Shown piece after piece: positions 12,935 to 27,900 of a DNA stretch of 64,000 nucleotides (position 1 is the stretch's first letter; every line of letters begins with the position of its first letter). Origin of the DNA: Hyaloscypha bicolor E (taxonomy: Eukaryota; Ascomycota; Leotiomycetes; Helotiales; Hyaloscyphaceae); NCBI RefSeq assembly GCF_002865645.1, contig NW_020194585.1, positions 372,001 to 436,000 of the forward strand, in the 5' to 3' direction. The position numbers and the translations under genes were made by a program. Under the pieces are notes generated by a model. That model searched no databases. It saw only the letters and a list, made by a program, of their open reading frames with translations, and was not told the DNA's origin.

Positions 12935-15389
12935 TTATTTCCTTTCTCGTTTATAAATACCAATTCTATAAATATATAAATAAAGCTTCTTTTTACTAAA
13001 TAACTTCTTTTTAAGCTTCTAATACCATTATTTCTTTAAATATAAAATATAGTTCTTATATAAAATATATATAATTCTTTTCTTTTATAAATAGCTTCTT
13101 TAAAAGCTTCTAATTATATCTTATATACTTTTTATTAAGAATCCGTTTAATTTCGTATTTGTTTTTATTACTTATAAGTTATAGTTATAATTATAAATTA
13201 TTTTAGAACTAGCTTAATAGTAGATCTATTATAGCTAGTTAAAGTAATTTACTATAAAATATATTATATATTTCTAGAAAAGTATTAAGCTAAAAACTAT
13301 AGCTTTCTATTATCTTAATTACTATATATTTAGTATAATTTATATTAAGCTTTTTAGTTAGTTTATTTATCCGGATATTCTAGAAATTAAATTAGACTTT
13401 ATTTCTAATCTTAAATTCCGGGGCCTAATCTCTTTTCTAGTTTATTATTTCTTTTTAGAATTACTAGGCTATTACTATTATAGCTTATATATATTCTTAT
13501 ATATAATATTATCTACTATTTAAATAAATAATAGTTCTTTGCCTTTTTTATTAACTTTATTCTAGAGCTATACTAGCTTAATATAATATTTATAAAATAG
13601 GAAAAATAAGCTAATTTCTATAAATAAGATATTCCGGTTATTAATTACTAGCTTAATATATAATAAGAAAGTTATCTAGTTTATTTAATTATAGTTTATA
13701 AAAATATTAAAAAAAGTCTCAATTATCTAGTTTTTTTATTTTATAAACCCGTCTATTTTAGAATAATATATTATAAATAATTAATAAGTAATACCTAGTA
13801 GCTTATATATTCTAGTTTATAATACTCTTATAAATATTTCTCTAGTTAGAAACTATTACTTTCGGAAGCCTATATTAGTAATAATAGATTCTTGCAAACT
13901 ATTTTATTATTATTTCTATTATAATACTTATTATAGCCTCGAGTATTACTTCTTTTTCTAGATAATTTATAATTATTATTATATTAGTATATTCTTTATT
14001 TAATAGAAGTTCTATTATAAAATTAATTAAGATTTCCTATTAGATTTAATTCGAGATAAGAAAAGGCTTTAGGAATTCCTAATAATAGTTTCTTTATATT
14101 TTATTTCTCTCGCAAGTATTATAGTTCTATATAAACTAATATATTTATTTTAATATATTTGGCTAAAAGAATTATTATATAAGAAAAGCGCTTATAATAT
14201 CCCGTTCTAAATAGCTATACTAAATCGAGTTATGGGTTTATTAAATTAGCTTTATATAAAGCTTTTTTAAATTAGGAATTTATTATTATTTCCGGAAAAG
14301 AAGCTATCTTAACTAGAATAATAAATATTTCTCTATTAATATTTTAATCTTTAAATTAATTAGAAATATTTGTCTTTCTTTCTATATTGCTTTAATTATA
14401 GTCTAATATAGCTTGTTTTTCTTTTAAATATTATATTAAAGCTTCTATAATATATTTTAGGTATTATTTTTTATTTATTACTTTATTTACCTATTATTAT
14501 TATAGCTCTTATTCTATTCTTGGCTTCTTAAACCTGGCTTAGAAAGATTTTTTTATTCTAAAAAAAGTCCCGTTTTCTTTTTCTTATTTCTTTACTAATT
14601 TATATTTATAAATTAGGCCTCTATATTCCGCTAGTTTTCTAGCTAGATATTTCTTTTTTACTTTTAATTTTTTAAGCCGGATTTAGGAAACCGAATAAAC
14701 TTCTTTTTAATTTATTTTCTTATTTATACTAATATTATAAGAGTTGTATTTTTAGGGAAATTATTAAGGGTTTTTAGCTTTAATAGTTATAATATTCTAG
14801 ACTAATAATAATTATCTCTTTTTTTAATAGAAAAGTTTTATTTTTGCCTTAAAAATATATTTATTTAGTTATTATTTTTTTCTAGAATATATAAGATCTT
14901 GAAATTATATTATAAAAGAATTAGAAATTACTTTATTTATTATTTAGTAAGTTTCCGTATTATTATAAAGTATTTTAAGTTTTTATAATTTATTTAGATT
15001 TTAAACTAGTAAATACTTTTTAGTTTTATATTTTATTTTTCTAAATAATAAATAATTATAAGACTTTCTCTCTATTAATTTATATAAGAATATTATTTAT
15101 ATTTTATTTAGAGAAATCTATTTCGAGAATTATTTCTCGATTATAATTAAATTATACTAATATTAGAGCCAAAATAAATATTTTCTTAAGCTTTTAGAAA
15201 ATAATCTCTATTTTATTTAATTATAAGAATATCTAATTCTTATATATAAAATTAAATAATCTTTAAAAATTCCCGAATAAAATATTAATAGAAATTAGTA
15301 AATTCTAGAAAACTTTATATATTTTTTACTAACTTTAATTTTTATTAAGTTTATATAAATATTCTTTCTAGCCTCTATAATAAACCTCA

Positions 15390-15597
15390 AGTATTTTATT
15401 AATTCGATTTCAAATTTATATTTATTAATATCTAGCTATAAACCTGCTTTTTAAAGTTATTAGAAAACCTTTTATATATATTTATAATATTTTTTCCTTA
15501 ATTTTAATAAATAAACTAGAATATTATTTATATAAATAAAATAAAACTTATTTAGGAAATTCCTAAGAATCTAATTAATATACTTCTAAAATATATT
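15390..15597 (-). pseudogene. Element 3 reverse transcriptase, YxDD half
   Basis: The minus strand reads FYFIYINNILVYLLKL, the Y-I-D-D-I-L-V-Y core with both Asp changed to Asn, then an LDINKYKFEI segment typical of the gypsy thumb region. The frame is cut at the TAAAG target site where element 2 inserted. Confidence 0.8.
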
Positions 15598-15602
15598 TAA
15601 AG

Positions 15603-15876
15603 TATTATAGGTATAGTATTTAGGGCTTAGAAAGTGAAATAAAAGATTTCTTATAAAGATAATTTAAAGCTAAGAAAGGAAAAACTAGAATATAGGAGGC
15701 TATAAGAGAATATATATATCCTATAATATACTAGTTCCGAAAAGGCTTAGTTTTCTAAATATCTCTAGTATATTTCAAGTATACTTCTATAGTAAAGCAG
15801 TTATATTATATATATTTAAGAGATATCTAATATCTGGCTAGCTATTTCAGATACTAGATATTTGAGAATTATAATA
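15603..15876 (-). repeat. 3' LTR of element 2
   Basis: Minus-strand start TATTATAATTCTC and end CTATAATA, the latter from an original ..CA end. Homologous to 22193-22465 and to both LTRs of element 1. Confidence 0.92.
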
Positions 15877-18800
15877 TTATTTCTCTCTTTAAAATAAGCT
15901 CATTACTAAGCTTTATAAAAACTATTAATTTATTTAATTTTATATTATTCTCTTTCCTAAAATAAACTAGTATTTAGGATATAAATATTATATATAAAAG
16001 GCAAATATCTTTAATATATAACTTAGAAGAATTTATTATTATTTCTATATAGTTCTAGATAAGTATTATTTTTTATATAATCTAGCTAGTATTATAGATT
16101 TTATAGAGATTCTAATATATTAATATTATTATTATAAAATTTTAATAAAATCAGAAAGCTATTATTTAATATTAAAGCTAGATATTATATTATATTCTTA
16201 TTCTAATTAACTTATTAAATTCTGTACTTTAGTTTATTTCTTATTAGTTTAATTATAATAATTTATTTAATACTATATTATTATTTATTATTTACTAGTA
16301 CTAATAGAAGCAGTTCCGGATTTATTTAATTTAATAAAGAATTCTAGGAGTTCTTTTATAGCTTCTTTATATAAAAAACTAGATATATTTTTATAATTTC
16401 TAATAGCTTTAGAAGAAATAAGTAGCTATATTATTCTAGAATCTCAAATAGGCCCTTTATTTAGTTCTCTAGCTTCTGGCTTAATAATTGGATTTCTATT
16501 ACTTTATAATAACTTATATTTTATTTCCGACTTTGAAATTAATTAAATAATAATATTTATTAGTTTATATTATATATTATTCCAATATTTGCTTTATATA
16601 ACTTTAGGCAAGTTACTATAATTCATATAATTAATTTATTAATACTTTAGCTTTATTTCTATTTAGCTTCTCTTTAAATAAACTAGCTTTAATAAGAGAA
16701 TTCTAGTCTAGAGAAATACTAGGCTTATAGTCTTTTTTAGTTATAAATAGGAACTAGCTAATACTTTTATACTAAAGAAAAACTTATTAATAATTAATTA
16801 TAATAACTTATTTATTCTAGTTATTTTAGTAATAATTAATATATAAATATAATCTTTAATTAAAGTACTAATTAATAATTTCTGTTTATTTATTTATTTA
16901 AAAATAATTAGCTATTAAAAGTTTAAGCTTTATATTAATTCTTATATAGAATTTGCTTTAAAAATCGAATATAAATTAGGGTTTCTAATCTAATATAATT
17001 ATTTCTAGAATATTTACTTAATATATTATATAAAGTAAAAATAGAAATACTAGCTATTTGGCTATAATTATATCTTATACGGGAATTATAATTAGATACT
17101 TGAATAAATAATTCACGAATATTATAATTATATTATAACCTGATTTGCTTACTAAATAGCTCTTAAAATATATAGTAATATATTACTAGAAATAATTAAG
17201 AACTAGAAAGAAATAAAATAAATCAGGCTTTTTATTTCTAGATATATGCGATTTCCTATAAGTATAGTAATTACTATAATATTAATTAATATCTTTACTT
17301 ATAAATAGCTAGTAATATTATTCTTTTAGTAGCTAATAAAGCTTTATATATTTTATAAATTAGAATAATTTATAAAAGTAGTTCGGGAATTATTTCGTTT
17401 TTTATAATATAAAAGAAGGCCATTTTATAGTATTTAGATATTATTTTTAGTTTAAGCTATTATATATAGCTTTTCTAGATCCGGTAATATATAATTATTT
17501 TATAGAATCTTATCTATAAATTATAAGTTATTATATTTAATAGAAGTTTCTAATAATATAGTAGAGTTTTTTCTCTCTTATCCTATAACTACTATTACGT
17601 GTTCTGCTTCCCAGGCATACTAGCGCTAGTTTAAGGGGTTATATAAGACCTCTATTTATATATATAATTAGCCTTCCCAATATATTAACCTTTAGAGCCC
17701 CTTATTTTTAACTATTTGTATTATTTCGTTACTAGTATTAAGAGTTCTAATATTATTACTTCTACTTATTTAGCTTCCTACTCTCTTTACTTCTACTTAT
17801 ATATCTAATGCCTATATATAGTCCGATATCCATATAATAATCAAATCCCTATTATAATAGTACTTTTATAGAAGTAATTATAATAAAGTCTATTAGTAAA
17901 ACTTCTAAAAGAATATCTTTTTTTAAAGAAATTATATCTCTAATAGAAATATATTTCTCTGAAAAGTCTTTAGTATATATTTGGTTTTCAGAACCAAATT
18001 CCGGATTAAATAAACTAATTCTATAAAGTATTACTATAAGCTATAAGTTATAAATAATCTTCGAATTAATTTTATTTTTAGAAAGAATTATTTAAGTTTA
18101 TAGTTTCTTTTTTATTTGGCTCTAAGTATTTATTTTATCTTGTTTTTATAATAAAGTATTTACTTATTTATTTAATTTTCTAAAATAATATATAAGCTTA
18201 AAGTAATAATAAGATAAGAGCTTAGCTTTTCTAGTTTATTAAAAAGAGAGTTTTTTAGTAGTTATAAAGTATTCTAAGATATAGTAATTAAAATAGACTT
18301 TAAAGAAAGTATTTTAAAAACCCTCTAGTTTAGCTTTTTATTTCTCTAATATTTATATTATAATAAATATCTTCTTATTATATATATTATAATTAAGCCT
18401 TACTAGAAATATAATTTTAGAAAAATAAGCTATAAAATACTAAAGGCCTATTTCTGGGTTCTATTAAAAAAGTAAACTAGTAATTACTTCTTTAGATATA
18501 TTTCTTTCTATTATTATAAATAGATCTGAATTATAATATTATAATATTAGAATAGAAATTATAGCTTTCTTTAGGTAATTAAAAGCCTTTTAATATTATT
18601 TAGACTATTTTAAAAAATTATTTTTCTTTATAAATAAGATAAAAGATCTAGTAATTTATTTATATTCTCTAATAAAGCATTTATAAAAGTTATAAAAGCC
18701 GAGAAAGAACTATATATCCTTAATTATTTTTAATAATTACTAGTTATATATTATTTTAATACTAGATATAAAGATAATAAAGCTTAAGTATTTTATATAT

Positions 18801-21800
18801 ATAACTTTAAATTCTAATTTCTTAATATTTACTTAGAGGCTAATAAGATATAAATAGTCTAGTATTTTATATATATATTATTTATATTTTACTAGATTCT
18901 CTAAATAAATAAGAATATTATTAAAATATATTATATAAAAGTTATTTAGATATTTAAAAAAAAATTATTTATATAATATTAATATATAGCGGAACTATTT
19001 ATAAGGCCTTTTTAGAGAATATTATATTTATATATTTTATAGTAAATTCGAAATATTATTAGCTTCTAAGAGTTTGAGTTTATAGCTATATAATAGAAAG
19101 TTTAATAAATATCTAATTTAATATAAATCTTAGCTTTAGATAATTAATTTAAAGTTTTATTAATAAATAAAAAGAAATATTAATTCTTTCGAATAATATT
19201 ATTTAGATAGTAGAAATTAATATAAAAGTATAAACCTCTATTTACTTTTTTTTATAAAAAGAACTAATAAAGTAAAGGGAGCTTAACTAGCTTTAATAAA
19301 GCTTTTAGCTAGACTATTTTCTAAGAAATACTTAATTTCTAGAAGCTTTTAAATAAATTATTACTAGAGAGATTAGTATATAATATTTTTATTTCTTTTT
19401 AGGCCTTTAATCTAAATCTTATAATTATATAATCTATAAGAAAAAAGAATATTAGATTTTTTCTTAAAGAAAGTAGAAGTATATTTCTTGAATTCTAGAA
19501 ATAATATTCTCTAGAGCTATTAAAGCTCTGTTTTTTCCGGTTATTAATTCTCTAGGCCAGAAATAGCTTCTCTTTTCCGAGCTTTAAGCTCTTTATTAAT
19601 CTTATAAATAGAGATTTAACTAATAATATTATTTTTTCTTTTAGTTATATAATTAAATATTATAAAAATAAAAATAGCTAAATCTAATATTTATTTTTTA
19701 TTAAGGATTTCTTTTTATTTCTTTAGCTTTTATTTAGATATTATATCTTAATTAGGCTATAGAAGCTTCTTTTCTATAGTTTTATATAATTTCTTCTAAT
19801 TAGTCTAAAAGAAAAAGAACTACTTGAAAATAAAAGGTTTTTAAAAATAGCTTATAATAGAATCTTATTAATTAATATCTTTTTAATATTTCTTATTAAA
19901 TTACTTCTCTAGTTATTACTAAGAAATACTAATAATATAACTAAATTATATAGATTTAGGCTTATTCTTTAGTTATATAAGCCTATATTTTCTATAATTA
20001 ACTAGAATAGTAATATATATAGCCTATTTTCTATTAAAAATAATATTATAATTTCTAAAGTTTAAAATAATTATAGATATATTAATACTTTATTTATTAA
20101 TTAGAAATAAGACTTTTATATATTTCTTAATAAACTTAGCTAACTTTTTATAAAAACCGTATATAATATAGAATAAGAAAAGAAGTTATAGTTCTATTTC
20201 TAGAAATTGTTTTATAAGCTAAATAAGCTTTATATTAATAAAAGTATAACTATTAGCTCTAGTATTAATAAAGAAAAAAAACTTGATTTCTAATTTATTT
20301 ATACTAATAATATAAAGTATTATAAGAGTATTTCCTTTTATTAAATAAATCAAATTAATCTTTACTAAATTCATATTATAAGTTCCTAAAATAAAGACTT
20401 TTTTTTAGAAGTACTCGTTTTCTGGTTTTATACTAGAATTAGAGCTCGAATTCTCTAAATACTTTATTAGAATAAGAACTAAGCCTGGCTTAATTTTAGA
20501 AAAAGCTATCTTAATTTCCTTATTATATCTAACTAAATAATAATTAATATAGTAGCTAAACTTATTATAGTTAAAATATTTTATAATTAAGAGATTTTCG
20601 GTTTTTATAAGATATTACTTATATTTATAAGAAAATATATATTTAATAAAAGTAGTTAATATAGGCTTCTTGGATTTCTTTTTAGAAATATAATACTAGA
20701 AGTAAACTTGATTAGAATAGCTTTTATTTTTTTTATATTTCTTAGTTTTTTTATATATAGCTTTAATTTACTAATTATTAATAATATAATACTAAATAAA
20801 GCAAATAGTATTAATAGAAAAATTATTATAATATATATATATTAATTCCTAAAGCTTTAATAAAAGCTTCTTATTTAGTTTATATTTAATATTTTAAAAA
20901 CTAATACTACTTTTTATAAATAATTATAAAAAAAGAATATAGAATTCCTAAAATATTTAACTAGAATATATTTAAAGCTTATTAAAGTTATAGTAAGTAT
21001 TTTATATCTTATTAGAATTAGAATATAGTTTCTTTAAATAAAAATATAATTCTAAGAACTAATAATACTAATTCAAACTATCTTTATTTATATAAGAGTT
21101 AATTAAGGCGAGAATATTACTTATAAGTTTACTAGAAATATAAATAATCTTGAGATTTTCTAAGAAATATAAATTAATATTTCCTTAAAGCTTATTTTTA
21201 ATCTAAACTAACTAGTTATTAAAAATAGTATAATCTCTAATAAAGAGAATTAGATCTAGAAGCTTAGTAATTCTAATATCTCTAAAGAAAGCGTGAGATA
21301 TAAGGAATTCTAGATAGAAATAAATAGGAAATAGTTCGGAATTCTTTTAAAAGAAGTTCGAAATAGCTATAGCTAAAGTAATTATAAGCTAATCTATTAT
21401 AGCTATATAATATTTAATATTATTCTCGAGTTTAGTATTATAGAACTTAATATTCTCGAAAAAGCCCTTAATATCTTTATAACTTATCTTATATAAAATA
21501 GCTTTCTTGAGATTTTTTTAATAACTAATAATAATTAAATTAATATCTAAAAGTAAATAATTAGCTTTTTTAGTTTATTTATATAATTCTTTAGTAATAA
21601 TAGGCTAATTAGTATATAAGAGCTTTTTAATAAAAGAGGAAGTCTTTTCTTTTATAAATATATCTAAAAAACTTCTAGAAATATTAATAAAGTATTTGGT
21701 TTAGAAAGGGCTACTAATAAAATAATCTAAACTAATAGAAGCCTTAGAAGAAGTTAATATTATTCCGGATTATATAACATTTTAGGAAATTAATCTATTA

Positions 21801-22192
21801 TACTTTTTCTTTATTATATTCTCTCTAGTAATCTTATTATTAGTATATATATAGGGCCTATAAAATTATAGAATAGGGCTTAAAAATAGTAATTAGATTA
21901 ATAGTCTATAAGTACTTATTATTCTAGAACTTAGTTAAAGAATAGCCTTTATATAAAGTTCTTTAATTTTCGGGGTTTTCAAGAAAGTTTCTAATATATT
22001 ACTAATATATATTTATAAAAATATAAATACCTAATTCTTTAAGAATTCTAAAGCTTTTTATTTTTATTATTTTAGAGTCTATTATTTATAATTCTGAGAT
22101 TTCATTATTTTAGTAATGCCTATATTTCTAATAGTATTAAATTAGTTTATTTAAAATTCTTTATAGAATTAAAGAAAATAAACTTTAAATAC

Positions 22193-22465
22193 TATTATAA
22201 ATATAATATTTAGGGCTTGGAAAGTAAAATAAAAAGTTCCTTATAAAAATAATTTAAAGCTAAGGAAGAGAAAACTAGAATATAGGAAACTATAAAGAAA
22301 TATATATATCCTATAGTATATAAGTTCTAAAAAGGCTTAGTTTTCTAAATATTTCTAATATATTCTAAATATACTTTCCTAATAAGTAGCCGTATTATAT
22401 ATATCTAGGAAGTATTTAATATTTAACTAAGTATTTTAGATATTAGATATCTGGGAATTATAATA
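22193..22465 (-). repeat. 5' LTR of element 2
   Basis: Begins TATTATAATTCCCAG on the minus strand next to the CTTTA duplication. The sequence after its end (GTATTTAAAG) is shared with element 1, marking the start of the internal region. Confidence 0.92.
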
Positions 22466-22680
22466 TAAAGTATTTATTAGGCTAAAGGAAATTACTAATT
22501 ACTTATAAAGTTTATATCTTATATAAAAAACCGTTTTCTATTTATTTTCTTTAATAATATAAATTTTATAAAAAGCTATTATAATATTAAGCTTTATAAA
22601 TTATTTTACTTTTCTAATATTTTAAAAAATCTTATAAATTAATAAAAGCAAGTACTAGTTCTTTTTTATAAGCTTATTTA
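22466..22680 (-). pseudogene. Element 3 reverse transcriptase, upstream half
   Basis: The minus strand reads KTVFYIRYKLYK followed by a VISFSLIN segment, matching KTAFRTRYG..VMPFGLTN of gypsy reverse transcriptases. It ends at the element 2 insertion site; the continuation is at 15597 and below. Confidence 0.78.
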
Positions 22681-24583
22681 GGCTCTAGTAATTCATATAA
22701 AATTATAATCTTTTATTAGATTTCTATATAAAAAAAAATAAGAATAATAATAGAAAAGTAGCTTATTTAAATAAATTCTTTATCTAATAGTTTTATAAAT
22801 ATCTTTTATAATACTAAGAGCTTATCTCGAGATATATTATATAATAAGTCCTATAGTATAATAAATTCTTTTTTATTAACTTCTTCTAATTTAATCTAAT
22901 CGTTAGTCTTTTAGTCTTTAATAAATAATAACTTCTTTACCTTAACTAAATAAAATACTTTTTAGAAACTTTTATATTATTTCAGGAATTTTATATAAGA
23001 ATTAATTTTCTTTATCCGAGCCAGGGCTTTTTAAATATTTACTAGACTAGCTAAGAAAACTTTTATATTTCTCTTTTTATTCTTTTTTACTAAATAAGAA
23101 AATAAAGCTACTAAGACCTATATATAGTTTATTATTTACAGGCTAAGAATTAGTAACCTGCTTATTTTATTTTATACTAAGGTTTCTAATAATAAAATAA
23201 ATAGCTCTAATTTCAAATTATAAATTTATATATTTTATAAATAAAGCTATTATATATCTAAGATTATATTTAAGCTAGAGATTTTGGGAATTATATAAAG
23301 AAAAATATAAGGTTTATAATAGCTATTAATATTTATATTAAATACTATTATTTCTCTAATTATATCTAGTATTATTTTATTAAAGGCCTTTATTTATTTA
23401 GAAATAATTAGTATATATTAGAGATTATATTAACTAGTAAAACAAGAATTAATTATTTTATATAATATATATCTAGTATTAATAAAAGTTTATATAAAAT
23501 ATTCTTTATTAATTATTATTAATATAAAAAAAAGCCTAATTATAATTTTCCGAAATTGCTTTTAAGTTTATTAATCTAATTTTATCTCTATATATTTCTA
23601 ATAATAATTTTTATTAAAAGCTAGTTTTTTCTCGAATTAGATAAATTTTTATTCTTTTTTATTTTATTACTATTTCTATTTGAGGTATTAATATTCTTTT
23701 CCCGAGCTATTTTTGCTTTTTTTAAAGCTATTCTTAATATCTTTATATTTTTTACTTTTATTTTTAGCTATTTATTTTTATTTATTTTTTATTTATTTAC
23801 TAGTTCGAGAAAAGAAGCTCGAATATAGCTTTATTTAATAATTATATATAAAATAATTATTTTAATTATATTAAAGGCAAAGTCTTTTTCTCTTTTATTA
23901 ATTAATTTTATTCCGAGAGGCCTAATTAGAAATACTTTTTAATTATTATCTTATATTACTTATAATAGGCTTCTATTTTATTAGCTAAATAAGTAAAGTA
24001 ACTCTAGATAAAAAAAGACTTTTAGGCCTCTTATTTAACTAGTTTGGATAATAGGCTTTTATATTCTTAATTTTAGCTAGCTAGTTATTAATTATTTATA
24101 ACTAGAAATAATACTTTTTATATAATTCTTTTTTATTTATTTCTATTATTTCTTTTATAAGCTTAGTTATAATAGCGGCTTTAAATATTCTTTTTAAATC
24201 TTTTTTTACTATTTCTATTCTTTTATTTCTAGAATTAAATAATTAAAATTATTTAAGAATTCGCTTAAAAAAATTAATTTTTACTAAATTTAGTTTAATT
24301 TCTCTAGGGCCTTTTATTATTTCCGAGAATTATAAAATACCAGATTTATTTATTTAAATAATTCTTTAATTATAAACTTCTCTTTTTTCCGGATATATTT
24401 TAGCTATAAATATATCTGGCTTATTATTTCTCTAAATAAGTATCTAAACCCATACTAAATTGTCTTTTTTTCTTTACTAATTACTTTTTTATTAATTTCT
24501 AGCTTTATTTATAAGAGTTCTTTAAACTAGAAATATAGAATTAAACTTATTTCTATTAAACTTATTAGAGTTTAAAAGGCAGG

Positions 24584-24857
24584 TATTATAATTCCCAGAT
24601 ATTCGGTATCTAAAATACCTTGCCAGATACCAGATATCTCCTAGATATATATAATACGGCCGCCTTACTAGAGAAATATACTTGAAATATACTAGAAATA
24701 TTTAGAAAACTAAGCCCCTTCGGGACTAGTATATTATAAAGTATATATATTTCCTTATAATTTCCTATATTCTAGTTTTTCTTTCTTTAGCTTTAAATCG
24801 TCTTTATAAGAGACCTTTTACCTTGCTTTCTAAACCCTAAATACTATACCTATAATA
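24584..24857 (+). repeat. 5' LTR of element 1
   Basis: Starts TATTATAATTCCCAG, ends CTATAATA. Contains GGCCGCCTTACTAG and CCCCTTCGGGACTAG, less mutated than the element body. It pairs with 30984-31257. Confidence 0.93.
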
Positions 24858-24949
24858 GTATTTAAAGCTTATTTCCTTTAATCTTATAGAGGATTTTAAA
24901 TAAACTAAATCAGAAATATAGGTACTACTAAGATAATAGAACCTTAGAA

Positions 24950-27900
24950 ATACAAATAATAGATTCTAGAATAATAAAAATAAAAAGCTTTAAAACCCTT
25001 AGAGAAATCAGGTATTAATACTTTTATAAATATATACTAGTAATATATTAGTAACTTCTTCTAAAAACCCGAAAATTAAAGAATCTTAAATAAAGACTAC
25101 TTTTTAATTAAGTTCTAGAATAATAGATACCTATAGGCCAGTAATCTAACTACTATCCTTAAGCCCTATCCTATAATCTTATAGGCCCTATATATATACT
25201 AGTAATAAGACTACTAGAGAGAATATAGTAAAGGAAAAGTATAATAGATTAATTTCCTAGAATATTATATAACTAGAAATTATATTAACTTCTATTAAGG
25301 CTTCTAGTAAAGCTTTTACTAGTTTAGGTTATTTTATTAGTAGCTCTTCCTGAACTAAATATTCTATTAGTATTTCTGGAGAATTTATAAATAAATTTAT
25401 AGAAATAGAACCCTTTACTTTTATTATAAAGCTTCTAGAAACTAATAACTATATTATTACCGGAGAGTTATATAAATAGGCTAAGGAACCTAATATCTTA
25501 CTTTTAGATATTAATATTATTATAAAAAGCTACCGGAAGAATATCTATAATTATAATAAAGCTATTTTCGAAAATACTAAGCTCTATAATATTAAACTCG
25601 AGAATAATATTAAATACTATATAACTATAATTAATTAGCTTATAGTAGCTCTAGCTATTTCTACTTTATCTGCTCTAGCTATTCTAAACTTCTCTTAAAA
25701 GAATTCCGAACTATCTCTTACTTATTTCTATTTAGAATTCCCTATATCTTATATTTTCTTTAAAAATACTAGAGTTACTAAGCTTCTAGATCTAACTCTC
25801 TTTACTAGAGATTATACTATCTTTAATAACTAGCTAGTTTAGATTAAGAATAAGCTATAGGGAAATACTAATTTATATTTCTTAGAGAATCTCAAGATTA
25901 TTTATATTTCTAGTAAACTTACTAGTAATACTCTTATTCTAACTAATTCTTATATAAATAAAAATAGTCTAAATTAGTACTATTAGCTTTTAGAGTTTTA
26001 TTCTTATCTAAAAAAGCTATATTCTAATTCTAATAAAATATAGAATACTTACTATAACTTTAGTAAGCTTTAAATATATTCTAGTTAAGTATTTTAGGAA
26101 TTCTATATTCTTTTCTTATAATTATTTATAGAAGGTAATATTAGTTTTTAAGATATTAAATATAAACTAAATAAGAAGCTTTTATTAAAGCTTTAGGAAT
26201 TAATATATATATATTATAATAATTCTTCTATTAATATTACTTACTTTATTTAGTACTATATTACTAATAATTAGTAGATTAAGGCTATATATAAGAAGAC
26301 TAAAAAGTATAAGAAAACAGAAGCTATTCTAGTTAAGTTTACTTCTAGTACTATATTTCTATATATTTCTAAGAAATATACTTCTAAAAAGAAGCCCAAG
26401 AAGCTTATATTAACTATTCTTATTAAGTATATATTCCCTTATAAGTATAAGTAATATCTTATAAAGACTAAAGATCTCTCGACTATTAAATACTTTAACT
26501 ATAATGAGTTCGGCTACTATATTAGATACTATTTAGTTCTATATAATAAGGAAACTAAGATAGCTCTTTCTAGAATTAAGCCAGGCTTAATTTCTATTTT
26601 ACTAGAATATACTATTCTAGTAAAATATTTAGAGAATTTGAGCTCTAATTCTAGTATAAAACCGGAAAACGAGTACTTCTAAAGAAAGTCTCTATTTTAG
26701 GGGCTTATAATATAAATTTAGTAAAGATTAACTTAACTTATCTAATAGGAAAAGATATTCTTATAATATTTTATATTATTAATATAAATAAATTAGGAAT
26801 TAAGTCTTTTTCTTTTATTAATACTAGAGCTAATAGTTATACTTTTATTAATATAAAGCTTACTTAGCTTATAGAATAATTCTTAGAAATAAAACTATAA
26901 CTCTTTCTCTTATTCTATATTATATATAGTTTTAATAGAAAGCTAGCTAAGTTTACTAAGAAATATATAGAAGTCTTATTTCTAATTAATAAATAAAGTA
27001 TTAATATATTTATAATTATTCTAAATCTTAAAAATTATAATATTATTCTTAGTAAAAAATAGGTAATATATATTAATATTCTGGTTAATTATAGAAGATA
27101 TAGGCTTATATAGCTAAAAAAAAAAAAAAAAGCCTAAATCTATATAATTCAATTATATTATTAATACTTTATAATAATAGCTAGAGAAGTAACCTAATAA
27201 AAAGTATTAAAAAAATACTAATTAATAAGATTCTATTATAAGCTATTTCTAGAAATCTTTTATTCTTAAATAGTCTTTCTTCTTTCGAACTAATTAAAGG
27301 AAATTATATAAAACTATAAAAAAGAAGCTTTAATAGCCTAATTAAGATATAATATCTAAATAAAAGCCAAAGAAATAAGAAAAGGTTCTTAATAAAAAGC
27401 AAATATTAGATTTAGCTATTCTTACCTCTATAGTATTTAATTATATAGTTAAGAGAGAAAATAATATTATTAGTTAAATCTTTATCTATAAGATTAATAA
27501 GGAGCTTAAAGCTCGGAAAAAAGAAGCTATCTCTGGCCCAGAGAATTAATAACCGGCAGAAATAAAGCTTTAGTAGTTATAAAGAATATTACTTCCGGAA
27601 CTCAAGAAATATATCTCTGTTTTCTCTAAAAAGAAATCTAATACTCTTCTTTTCTATAGACTATATAATTATAAGATTTAGATTAAAGGCCTAAAGAAAA
27701 CCGAGAGTATTAGATATTAATTCTTCTAGTAATAGTTTATTTAAGAGCTTCTAGAAATCAAGTATTTCTTAGAAGATAATCTAGTTAAGGGCTTTATTAA
27801 AGCTAGTTAGATTCCCTTTATTTTACTAGTTCTTTTTATAAAGAAAGTAAATAGAAGTTTATACTTTTATATTAATTTCTGCTATCTAAATAATATTATT

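Larger units (their letters stand above)
15603..22465 (-). mobile_element. Ty3/gypsy element 2 (chromoviral family), minus strand
   Basis: A 6,863-bp element with LTRs at 22193-22465 (5', 273 bp) and 15603-15876 (3', 274 bp) and a perfect target duplication TAAAG at 15598-15602 and 22466-22470. It belongs to the same family as element 1, in opposite orientation. A purine-rich tract (plus-strand 15877-15890) precedes the 3' LTR. It sits inside the reverse transcriptase of element 3. All frames are broken by transitions. Confidence 0.93.
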
